A stretch of 64,000 nucleotides of DNA, taken from assembly GCA_003105035.1 (NCBI GenBank), contig PQAL01000006.1, positions 40,718 to 104,717 on the forward strand, in the 5' to 3' direction. This stretch comes from Anaerolineales bacterium. Lineage in GTDB: Bacteria; Chloroflexota; Anaerolineae; Anaerolineales; UBA4823. Below the pieces are notes generated by a model. The model did not search any database and had not been told where the DNA came from. It saw only the letters and a list, made by a program, of their open reading frames with translations. Position numbers and translations under genes: made by a program. Position 1 is the stretch's first letter; each line of letters begins with the position of its first letter. This document shows, one piece after another, positions 7,587 through 15,010 of this stretch.

Positions 7587-8581
7587 GGTTGAACCTCCTG
7601 AATAAATTGAAATGTCCATAAATACGAGATAATTTCCCAGGTCTGGTCATTGGTGAAGATCGCCCCCCACGAAGGCATGCCAGTCCCCATTCCACCCCGG
7701 ATGAGCTTGCCCTGCAGGTGTGCCGGGCTAGCAGAAAGCATCTTCACCGGGTCGGTGAAGTCTGCTGGCGGCTGGGTATGCTCGCCTACAATCTGGCTGT
7801 TTGCCTGGCTGCTCGCACCCTCCGCCAGCTGGGAGGCAAATACCCCATCCCCTGCCCCAGCCTCCCCATGGCAGGCAGCACAGTCAGCGGTGAAAAGCTG
7901 CTTGCCAGCCTGGACCTCAGCGGGGGTAGTGTTGGTCTGCCAAACCCAGGCTACCAGGTCCCACACCTGCTGGTCCGATAGGTCACGATTGACAGGTTCA
8001 TTCCGCAACGCAGACCATAAATCCAATGGGGTGTGCGAGAGATAATAATTGCGATTGGTGTAGCCTGCCGGGATTTCCCGCTGAAGCAGTGCCCCCCGCC
8101 AGGCAGAGGGGATCTCCCCGGGGATCGTGCTGGTTGCGTGATCGGCATCAATATCCAATCCAAGCTGCACGTACAGCGGTGATAAGGCAGGCTCGGGTTG
8201 AGCATGCGTGTCAATCACCTCGATGGTGCCACGCATGCGCCAGTGGTTCAGGCTGCACCAGCGTGTACAATAAAACGTGTATTTCCCGGGTTTCGAAAAT
8301 TCCAGGGTGACATCCGTCATTTCCCCTGGGCGTACGTCTACGGCGGGCTGGTCGAGCTGGCCTACCGCAAATCCGTGGGTCACATCATCTGAGGTCAGCT
8401 TCAAATGCAGTGGTTCACCCACTGAAACAACCAGGTCTTCAGGGGTCCAACCCCCGGCCTCTGCCATGCGGGCATGCAATACCACAGCCTCCGAGCCCTG
8501 GGCCTGATGAAATAGCGGGATGGCGATGATTAACCCCAGCCCCACCAAGATTGCTCCGCGTGCGATCCATTCCCTGTTCAT
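7583..8581 (-). CDS. CuA-type cupredoxin fused to cytochrome c
   Basis: A 332-residue exported protein. An N-terminal helix (residues 9-25) serves as signal or anchor. A cupredoxin domain (about 33-123) carries a full CuA ligand set: His69, Cys105, Cys109, His113 and Met116 in YCTRWCSLNHWRM, as in cytochrome oxidase subunit II and nitrous oxide reductase. A linker that looks like a haem-less cytochrome remnant follows (150-215). Last is a cytochrome c domain with CAACH at 234-238 and Met in GGMGTGMPSWG as axial-ligand candidate. It should relay electrons outside the membrane. No oxidase subunit I motifs are present. It begins three bases after the ferredoxin gene's stop and its own stop overlaps the GTG of the next gene. 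Confidence 0.88.
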   Translation of the reverse strand: MNREWIARGAILVGLGLIIAIPLFHQAQGSEAVVLHARMAEAGGWTPEDLVVSVGEPLHLKLTSDDVTHGFAVGQLDQPAVDVRPGEMTDVTLEFSKPGKYTFYCTRWCSLNHWRMRGTIEVIDTHAQPEPALSPLYVQLGLDIDADHATSTIPGEIPSAWRGALLQREIPAGYTNRNYYLSHTPLDLWSALRNEPVNRDLSDQQVWDLVAWVWQTNTTPAEVQAGKQLFTADCAACHGEAGAGDGVFASQLAEGASSQANSQIVGEHTQPPADFTDPVKMLSASPAHLQGKLIRGGMGTGMPSWGAIFTNDQTWEIISYLWTFQFIQEVQP

Positions 8582-8584
8582 CGA

Positions 8585-10012
8585 TTAACCCACTAAAAGC
8601 CACAGCATGGCCAGGCTGAAGACCAGGCAAAATAATAAAACTGGCAGGTTAATAGGAGTACTTGTGGCTTTCGCCAAACCTGAACGCGCCTGGGCAACCC
8701 TGGCTGCCCAAACCAGGCCAACCCCCAGCAGAAGCACCTGCAGGATGGGGCTGAAACCTGAGACATCCAACGTCTTGGGGAGGTTGACCAGGTCAAGGAG
8801 ACGCCAGCCCCACCCGAAGGGGTCATTCAGCACCCCAAGGATATAGTTTAATTTGGGCAAGGCAAATGATACGGTGAAGGCGATCCATGCCATCAGGCCC
8901 AATGGAAGCAGGGCCTGTGCCTGGCTGGCAACCAAACTAGTGATCGGCAGGCTTGAACGGGAAATCTTCTTTTCGATCCACACGGCTGAAAAGAACGCAG
9001 CTGGCAACACCACCAGGTTAAGTATCAAGAAACCCAAGGCAAACATAGCCCACGGGAGACTGCCAATATTGAAGGCACTCAGTTTGAGCCAGCCCCATGG
9101 GCCGAGGTATACAGCCGAGAAAACCAGCACACTGCCCAGCATCACCAGCGCCAGCAAGGTTTCGTCCAGGTGGGCATTGCGGACTGGCTTCACCAGGTCA
9201 GTGCCATATGGGCGCAGGTTCAAGGCCAGGTTATCCTGCGGGCAGGCCCGCAGGCATTCCATGCACAATCCACAGGCGGAAGCATCCTGCATCGCTACCG
9301 GGTAAATCCCCCACGGGCATGCCTGGTAGCAGGATTTATCTCCGTGCTGGCGGCATACTTGCTTATCGATCACCTGCACTTCGAGCGGGGCAACCTTGGC
9401 ATACATCCCGCTGAAACCTCCAATGGGACAGAGGTAGCTGCAGAAGGCTCGCTTTTCAAAGACCAGGCTCATGCCAATTGCCAGAACGAAGATTGCCAGG
9501 AGCAACCACCCGGTGACATGCGGGTCGGTCAGCGTGAGCGCGCTGAACAGTCCGATCAGCAGGAACCCACCCGATTGAAGCCAGGAACCGCGCAAGCGCC
9601 TTGGCCAGCGTAACCCCAAGCCATACCTACGTTTCCCCTTAATCAAGATACCGCCTTGCTGTAGCCAGTCACCCGGCATGGCAATGGGGCAGATGCTGCA
9701 CCACGAGCGCCCTCCCAGGGGGATGAAAACCAGCTTCAGGGTGGTCCACCAGGCAATCCATACCATGATGATGGCAAAATTGTGGCTGCCCACGCGTGGG
9801 CCGAGGAGTGCGCTGACAATGGTGATTAAAAAACCCATCAAAGTGAGCATCCGCAGGGTGAACTGTGGCAAGCGGCTTTGCAGTACAGCCCTCAACCAGG
9901 GCACCTGATAAAGGTTAACCTTGCGGGTCAGGCTGGCGGGTTCAGCAGTCTGCGCTACGGGTCGTTCAACCTCCAGGTCTCCCAGCCATCGGATCTCTTG
10001 CAGGCGGGTCAT
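8585..10012 (-). CDS. NosR/NapH/CcoG-type polytopic 4Fe-4S membrane protein
   Basis: The 475-residue protein has several transmembrane helices. Two cytoplasm-facing CxxxCP motifs (CSICPIAMPG near residue 120 and CSYLCPIGG near 195) precede a pair of ferredoxin-like clusters, CRQHGDKSCYQACPWG and CGLCMECLRACPQ. This arrangement is that of NapH, NosR C-terminal and CcoG proteins, which move electrons across the membrane from the quinol pool. The true start is the ATG at 10012, which overlaps the cupredoxin stop as ATGA; a longer in-frame extension to 10144 lies inside the cupredoxin gene. The partners are the CuA proteins on both sides. Confidence 0.87.
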   Translation of the reverse strand: MTRLQEIRWLGDLEVERPVAQTAEPASLTRKVNLYQVPWLRAVLQSRLPQFTLRMLTLMGFLITIVSALLGPRVGSHNFAIIMVWIAWWTTLKLVFIPLGGRSWCSICPIAMPGDWLQQGGILIKGKRRYGLGLRWPRRLRGSWLQSGGFLLIGLFSALTLTDPHVTGWLLLAIFVLAIGMSLVFEKRAFCSYLCPIGGFSGMYAKVAPLEVQVIDKQVCRQHGDKSCYQACPWGIYPVAMQDASACGLCMECLRACPQDNLALNLRPYGTDLVKPVRNAHLDETLLALVMLGSVLVFSAVYLGPWGWLKLSAFNIGSLPWAMFALGFLILNLVVLPAAFFSAVWIEKKISRSSLPITSLVASQAQALLPLGLMAWIAFTVSFALPKLNYILGVLNDPFGWGWRLLDLVNLPKTLDVSGFSPILQVLLLGVGLVWAARVAQARSGLAKATSTPINLPVLLFCLVFSLAMLWLLVG

Positions 10013-10452
10013 TTCCGCCCCTTCCACACTGCAGCGACTAATGCCAGGCTGACCAGGCCGATCGACCGCCACAAGAAGGTATTGCGCCCCACTTCCAGTT
10101 TGCCGGTCATGAAGGGATGCATGTTCCCACAGGTCACCGTGCAATGAAAGCGAAACGTACCACTCTTGTCAGCCGTGAAGCTGATCCGGGCAGTCTGTCC
10201 GGGGTCTGCGGTGGTTTCCAGGTTATACCCGTCAATGGCGAGCCCGTGCACCACATCGGTGGCAGTCAATTCAATCGTTACCCGGTCACCGGGATTGACT
10301 CGCAGGACTGCCGGGCTGTATTCAAACCGGCTGGCTTCTACATGAAAAGCCCGCTCAACCGGTGTGGAAGCCCCTGCCGGAACCGAGATAAACGCGATCC
10401 CCAGCCCGAAGCTAAACAATACTACCCAATGCCACCAACGATCAGAATTCAT
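10009..10452 (-). CDS. Membrane-anchored CuA-type cupredoxin
   Basis: A 147-residue protein with an N-terminal signal or anchor helix (residues 8-27, ending in AGA), one cupredoxin domain and a second helix near the C-terminus (127-143), followed by a short basic tail. The copper ligands form a CuA set: His69, Cys104, Cys108, His112 and Met115 in FHCTVTCGNMHPFM. The domain should face outside and accept or donate one electron. It lies 18 bases downstream of the PCYCGC gene and overlaps the ferredoxin gene start by four bases. It is a paralogue in type, though not close in sequence, of the cupredoxin-cytochrome fusion two genes on. Confidence 0.87.
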   Translation of the reverse strand: MNSDRWWHWVVLFSFGLGIAFISVPAGASTPVERAFHVEASRFEYSPAVLRVNPGDRVTIELTATDVVHGLAIDGYNLETTADPGQTARISFTADKSGTFRFHCTVTCGNMHPFMTGKLEVGRNTFLWRSIGLVSLALVAAVWKGRK

Positions 10453-10470
10453 TCGCTCGCATCGCCGAGA

Positions 10471-10920
10471 TCACGGCATATTGGACGGGCCGTATTGTGC
10501 ATAAGTTTGGTCTATATACGCCTTGATTTTCGACACAGGTTGGCCCTGTTTCAGCTGGCGCATCACATCCTGGGTGATGTCCACGCAGATCGAGCAACCC
10601 AGGGCATGTGAATCGTAGGTGATCTTGCCACTGTCATCCACGCCTGAGACGTAGCATGCATAGTTGGAGGTATGTCCAAGATCATCACAGCCACAGTAGC
10701 AGGGAATCTTCTTCAATACTTCAGGGTTAGCCGCGGCGAACTGGTAAGCCTGCTGTACCACAATTGGAGCCGATTGGACTTCTGCAGGCATGCCTTCCAT
10801 GGAGGCCATTGCCAAACCCGACTGGCTGGCTGATGGGCTGCCACAGCCGCTTGAACCAATGGATAATAAAGCCATCATCACCAGTATTGGGATCATCCGG
10901 CTGAAAGCAGGATATTTCAA
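10471..10920 (-). CDS. PCYCGC-motif lipoprotein
   Basis: The 149-residue protein carries the defining PCYCGC motif (Pro73-Cys78), followed by a CDDLGHTSNYACYV segment and LGCSICVDIT, giving seven cysteines after the lipidated one. I chose a TTG start at 10920 because GGAGG lies at the right distance; a longer reading from 10977 lacks that support and an internal ATG at 10896 is another option. The TTG start yields a good lipoprotein signal: basic start, PILVMMALLSI core, lipobox SSGC with Cys26. The family occurs in Gram-positive-type bacteria and is suspected to bind metal. As the first gene of the CuA operon it may act as an extracytoplasmic copper chaperone, which is an inference. Confidence 0.85.
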   Translation of the reverse strand: MKYPAFSRMIPILVMMALLSIGSSGCGSPSASQSGLAMASMEGMPAEVQSAPIVVQQAYQFAAANPEVLKKIPCYCGCDDLGHTSNYACYVSGVDDSGKITYDSHALGCSICVDITQDVMRQLKQGQPVSKIKAYIDQTYAQYGPSNMP

Positions 10921-10953
10921 TGATTTACCCTCCGCATATGGATTCGTGGGCAG

Positions 10954-11021
10954 ATTATACGGGGAGGGGCAGCCCAATCAGAGCGCTATCTGACGGGTGC
11001 GCGTATAGGCAAAATTGCCTA
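10954..11021 (-). promoter_or_regulatory. Upstream region of the CuA operon: -10 box and dyad
   Basis: On the minus strand a TATAAT -10 box lies at 10959-10954, about 34 bases before the TTG start, with no good -35 box. A dyad of 7-base arms (TAGGCAA and TTGCCTA, two-base spacer) lies at 11006-11021, about 50 bases upstream of the -10. A weak -35 with an upstream dyad fits activation by a regulator such as the operon's own NarL-type protein. This is inferred, not shown. Confidence 0.35.
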
Positions 11022-11044
11022 CCTTTCGGCGAAATGACCAAGAT

Positions 11045-11113
11045 GTAGGGGAGAAGCATTCAGGTGTGATGCTCTGCCATCAACCAGTACCATCTGAATG
11101 CTTTGCCCCTACC
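11045..11113. repeat. Imperfect inverted repeat, MITE/REP-like
   Basis: Two 22-base arms, beginning GTAGGGGAGAAGCATTCAG at 11045 and ending in its near complement at 11113, match except at three positions and enclose about 25 bases. No reading frame is inside. The arms carry no poly-U on either side, so it is not a standard terminator. It lies between the divergent ends of the CuA operon promoter and otsB. I interpret it as a short non-coding mobile repeat. Confidence 0.5.
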
Positions 11114-11168
11114 GCCATGCACCTGGTTTGAAAGTTGTGAATGGATCCTGTTTTATAGACCTTGCTGA

Positions 11169-11960
11169 TTAAAACCAGTGGGTCAGATTTTCCAGCCACC
11201 TGCGTACGGCCTTGGGCGATTTGAGCGCATAATCTCCACCTGTTGGACGGATGTAACCGAAATAGTGTGCGACAGCAATCGCCACACCTTCCTTGGCGTG
11301 GATGGTCTGAAAGGCTTCCCCATCATTGGCATCATCCCCGATATAAACCAGGCGTGCACCAGGCAGCGGGAAGCTATTTAACAAAAATGATACTGCCTTT
11401 CCTTTATGCGCCTTGGCGGAGCATACTTCCAGGAACTTCTTTTGCTTGATCAAACGGTATTCATCTGTGATCAATTCTTGATTCAGTGTCTGCTGTATGC
11501 TGGAGATGATCCGGGTTGATTCTTTGTCAGGGGCAAAGCGGGCGTGCAGGGCCAGTGACCAGCCTTTATCTTCCAGGTAATAACCCTTGCGACCGGAGAT
11601 GATCTCCTGCCAGAGCGGTTTGAGCTGTTCAAGATAAGGCCGCACCAGGGCATAATCATCCCGCTGGATGCGTTCTCCGTCAGCGGTCTGCACTTCGATC
11701 CCATAAGTGCCTGCCAGGTATATCCCTTTAATTGGCAACAACACCTGTATATCATGCAAGCTTCTCCCCGATATAATCGCCAGACGCAGGCTGATTTTCG
11801 CTGCCAGACGCCGGATGAGGTCGATCAGCTGCGGATCCGGCTTAATAATATCGGGTGTGCGGTTGAAATCCGCCAGGGTCCCATCATAATCCAGGAATAA
11901 CCAAACACGTTCGGCCTCAGATACCCATTCGTTCAGTTCTTTTTCCGACGTAAACCTCAA
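11169..11960 (-). CDS. otsB: Trehalose-6-phosphate phosphatase
   Basis: A 263-residue HAD-superfamily phosphatase. Motif I is WLFLDYDGTLADF with the nucleophile Asp24 and Asp26. Motif II lies in LAIISGRS, the Lys/cap region follows, and motif IV is YIGDDANDGEAF. These are typical of OtsB, which removes phosphate from trehalose 6-phosphate. Translation starts at a TTG (11960) that overlaps the glycosyltransferase stop as TTGA, with GGAGG upstream. It is the last of three coupled genes, otsA - GT4 - otsB. The substrate might be a modified phosphodisaccharide given the extra glycosyltransferase, so I keep some reserve. Confidence 0.87.
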   Translation of the reverse strand: MRFTSEKELNEWVSEAERVWLFLDYDGTLADFNRTPDIIKPDPQLIDLIRRLAAKISLRLAIISGRSLHDIQVLLPIKGIYLAGTYGIEVQTADGERIQRDDYALVRPYLEQLKPLWQEIISGRKGYYLEDKGWSLALHARFAPDKESTRIISSIQQTLNQELITDEYRLIKQKKFLEVCSAKAHKGKAVSFLLNSFPLPGARLVYIGDDANDGEAFQTIHAKEGVAIAVAHYFGYIRPTGGDYALKSPKAVRRWLENLTHWF

Positions 11961-13207
11961 GCTGGATCCCCTCCGGTGAGTAAAGGCAGGAAATCTTTAT
12001 TGAAGATAGCCTGCCAGGTGAATTGCTGGCGCACACGCTGGCGCAGGTGTTGGCTTGGGTTGGATTTAGTCCAATCCAGGATCATTCCCGCCACCACCTC
12101 CGGTGGATCGTCTGCCCGGAAGCAAGTGAGATCACGCCCGCCAATTTCACTGGCTGCCGGGATCTCCGTGGTGAAGATGGGCTTGCCGAGCAGCCCCGCT
12201 TCCAGGATGGGCATGCCAAAACCCTCGCGGTGGCTGGGCATGAACAGCACATCACAAACACGGAAGAGCTCATTTACCAGGGATGATCCAATGATATAGC
12301 CACTGCCGGCATGCGGACCTGATTCATAAACGAAGCGCACCTCTGCCTCCACACCCAGCTTGTGCCGTAAATCCAGCAGGCTCTGGTAATAAGCCATGTT
12401 TCCAGGGTCATGTGGGTCTGGTGGGCCGGTGACCACCAACCTGAGATGGATGCCCCTGGCTTTCAGCTCAGCCACCACCTGCCAGGCCAGCTCAAAATTC
12501 TTTGCCTGGGTGATGCGTACCGCCATCAGTAAAACCAGGTCTGCCTCCAGCAAGCCTAGCTGGCTGACCAGTGCCAGCCCTTCAGGCGAGAGACTATACA
12601 GGTCAGCTGGGTCGACTCCATCATACACCACCTTGATCAGTGACGGGGGGCGGTTGAACAACCCGGCGAGCTCCATCCGGCGGTGTTCTGAAACAGTCAC
12701 GTATAGGCTATCCTCCAGGTACGTACGCAGCAATTCCCACGGGTAACCCGGATGGACGCTCCGCCTTGAATGCGGGCTGGTCCAGCTGAGGTCGTGGCAC
12801 CAGGCGATATTGCGTTTAAGCTTTTCCTGTTCCTGCAAGCGCACTAATGCAGCGGTCAATGGCAGGTTGAAGTGCTTGGTAAACAAGTTGTGGGCAATGA
12901 TCACATCCTGATCTTGCAAGGCATCTTCTAGCGATGCTTGCAAGCTGGCTGATAATTCCTGAAAATTTTCTGGTACCTCACCAGCCTCCAGCTTTTGGCT
13001 GATTCGGAGGACCTCCGCATGGCGTGAATCCATCTGCGGGATATGGATGAATCTGGCACCTTCCGGCAGGGCGGCTTTTTCTCCGGCCCCAGCAATCAGG
13101 GTGACATGATAACCAGCTCCCAGGAGCAGCCTGGTGTGAGCCTGGATGACCGCTTCAACCCCGCCTACCACCGGGGCAACTGAATAATGCAAGATTGCAA
13201 TATTCAT
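11957..13207 (-). CDS. Family 4 glycosyltransferase inside the otsAB operon
   Basis: A 416-residue GT-B fold glycosyltransferase. The N-terminal domain starts NIAILHYSVAPVVGGVEAVI, the glycine-rich opening of GT4 enzymes. The C-terminal domain has RITQAKNFELAWQVVAEL and the E-x7-E nucleotide-sugar motif in MPSHREGFGMPILEAGLLGKP. The ATG at 13207 overlaps the otsA stop as ATGA, and its own stop overlaps otsB, so all three are co-translated. A GT4 enzyme between otsA and otsB may extend or replace the trehalose-type product. Donor and acceptor cannot be read from the sequence. No membrane segment is visible. Confidence 0.85.
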   Translation of the reverse strand: MNIAILHYSVAPVVGGVEAVIQAHTRLLLGAGYHVTLIAGAGEKAALPEGARFIHIPQMDSRHAEVLRISQKLEAGEVPENFQELSASLQASLEDALQDQDVIIAHNLFTKHFNLPLTAALVRLQEQEKLKRNIAWCHDLSWTSPHSRRSVHPGYPWELLRTYLEDSLYVTVSEHRRMELAGLFNRPPSLIKVVYDGVDPADLYSLSPEGLALVSQLGLLEADLVLLMAVRITQAKNFELAWQVVAELKARGIHLRLVVTGPPDPHDPGNMAYYQSLLDLRHKLGVEAEVRFVYESGPHAGSGYIIGSSLVNELFRVCDVLFMPSHREGFGMPILEAGLLGKPIFTTEIPAASEIGGRDLTCFRADDPPEVVAGMILDWTKSNPSQHLRQRVRQQFTWQAIFNKDFLPLLTGGDPA

Positions 13208-14736
13208 AAAGCCAACCTGACCACAGTATCCAGCTGTTTGCACAGCCAATCCACGATATCCTCCCGCTCGATCAAGGTGCGCAAGCGTTCTGCCTTCTGC
13301 TTGCGTTCCTCCGGGGGTAGGATCAGGGCGTGGTGCATGGCATCGGCTGTCGCCGAGATGTCGAGTGGCGGGATGACCAGCGCACCCGCTTCAAGCTGCT
13401 GGCGAGCCCCGGTACGTTCTGAAAGCACCAAAACGCCATCCTGCTGGTTAACCACCGGGCCTTCTTTAGCTACCAGGTTCATGCCATCCGCAATGGAATT
13501 GACCAGTAGCACGTGGTACAGCTGCATGGCGGCTATCGCCCGGGGATAGTTCTCTCCCACCAGTACCCGCACCGGCTCCCATGTGCTGTCTCCAAAACTG
13601 GCATTAACTTGCCCGGCAGCACCCATGAGCTCATTCAGGTAGGTCTGATACTCCTCCACCTCCATGCGGGAAGGGACCAGCAAGGCCAGGAACTGGACCT
13701 TACCCCGGTGCTCAGGGTGCATCTCAAGCATCTCGTAAAACGCCTGGAAGCCGCGCACGATGTTTTTACTTGGCTCGATTCGGTCAATGCGCAGGATCAG
13801 CTGGACTGCCCCATATTGGTTTAACAGCATATTTCGCTGTTCGGTCACCTCGTCAGACTCAGCCAGCCGCTTAAGCGCAACAACATCAATCGAGATGGGG
13901 AAGTCGCGCACATGCGTGGTGTGGTTGTGATACCACACCCTGCCTTGTTTAAAATTGACATGCGCATTTGACAGGTGTGACTCACAGGTACGAATAAAGT
14001 TCAAGCCATCTTCCCGGGTCTGGAACCCCAACAAGTCCACGGCGAGCAGACCTTCCAGGATACCCTGTCGCATACGGGGTGGCAGAAAACCCCATTCTTC
14101 CGCTCCCGGCCAGGGAATGTGGACAAAATGGGTGAGCGTATAGCTGGCATGCGGGCGTAGTACCCGGCGGATAAAAAATGGCGCGAGGTACAGGTGATAA
14201 TCCTGGAGCATCACCAGCGAAGGTTGATGGCTGGCCCTGATCTGCCTGACTACCGCTTCGGCGAACAAGCGGTTAACCACCACGTAACCATTCTGCCAGT
14301 TTTGCCAGGTGGTGCGGTCAATGGTGGGTGAGCGGAATATATCCCACATGGAATGTTGTAAAAACCACAGCAGGGGGTTGGCAATCACCTTGTAATAGCC
14401 ATCATAGGCACTATCCTCGGAGGTGACGAACTGCACCTGGATCGAGCCACCGTCATCCCCAATCGGTACGCTGCCTCCCTGCCAGGCTTTGTCTTCCTCC
14501 GACAGGGCACTGGAGATCCAGCAGGCATCCACATGCTGGGCTATCCCTGAGAGGGCTGTTACCAGGCCACCTCCGCCACTGCGCTGGGGCTGGAGAACGT
14601 CGTTCTCGTCCTTATGAAAAGTTACCGGCCCATGGTTGGAGGCGATCACCAGTTGCCTGGATTGCAGCATCTCCTGCCACGAATCGCATGTTTCCCCTTC
14701 GGTACCCGTCCCGATCGTATATGGAATTGTATCCAT
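13204..14736 (-). CDS. otsA: Trehalose-6-phosphate synthase-type GT20 glycosyltransferase
   Basis: The 510-residue enzyme belongs to GT20, which transfers glucose from a nucleotide sugar to glucose 6-phosphate. Landmarks are LVIASNHGPVTF, RSGGGGLVTALSGIAQHVDA, the LVMLQDYHLYLAPFFIRRVL segment, FVHIPWPGAEEWGFLP, LLGFQTREDGLNF, RIDRIEPSKNI and DGMNLVAKEGPVVNQQDGVL. An ATG at 14736 has AAGG nine bases upstream and is preferred over a GTG at 14745, which the ribosome site would touch. It is the first gene of the three-gene operon. The extra Gly in the N-terminal loop and the coupled GT4 gene leave room for a related glucosyl-phosphate product such as glucosylglycerol phosphate. Confidence 0.85.
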   Translation of the reverse strand: MDTIPYTIGTGTEGETCDSWQEMLQSRQLVIASNHGPVTFHKDENDVLQPQRSGGGGLVTALSGIAQHVDACWISSALSEEDKAWQGGSVPIGDDGGSIQVQFVTSEDSAYDGYYKVIANPLLWFLQHSMWDIFRSPTIDRTTWQNWQNGYVVVNRLFAEAVVRQIRASHQPSLVMLQDYHLYLAPFFIRRVLRPHASYTLTHFVHIPWPGAEEWGFLPPRMRQGILEGLLAVDLLGFQTREDGLNFIRTCESHLSNAHVNFKQGRVWYHNHTTHVRDFPISIDVVALKRLAESDEVTEQRNMLLNQYGAVQLILRIDRIEPSKNIVRGFQAFYEMLEMHPEHRGKVQFLALLVPSRMEVEEYQTYLNELMGAAGQVNASFGDSTWEPVRVLVGENYPRAIAAMQLYHVLLVNSIADGMNLVAKEGPVVNQQDGVLVLSERTGARQQLEAGALVIPPLDISATADAMHHALILPPEERKQKAERLRTLIEREDIVDWLCKQLDTVVRLAL

Positions 14737-15010
14737 GATCTTCACCCTTCCCCCAATGTGCCATTACTGCAAAATTTACCCAAATCCCACCTTTTGATCG
14801 AATTATGTTGATTGATCCATTCCTGACAATTCACCTTAAATTGCCTGCAAATTATCCGCTACACGGTGATTATAACCAACCTCCATCGTCTCTTCGCTGC
14901 TGAGAGATGAGAAAGCTCTAACCTGGATAGCTTAACGATGCACTCATTCTGTGTGCCTTAATCGATCAGCCCCCATGCGAATTATCTTTGGTCAGGGTCA
15001 GGTTCCAACC

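Noticed and set aside
7278..7619. A 113-residue ORF ending at 7278, taken at face value as a complete gene
   Set aside because: Its first 11 codons precede the ribosome site; the GTG at 7586 is better. The stop cuts a recognisable domain in half and the frame remains open beyond it.
10012..10144. N-terminal extension of the 4Fe-4S membrane protein
   Set aside because: The extension lies within the cupredoxin gene in another frame; the ATGA junction at 10012 is the natural start.
10117..10611. 164-codon + strand ORF
   Set aside because: It is antisense to the cupredoxin and PCYCGC genes, whose products have clear ligand motifs.
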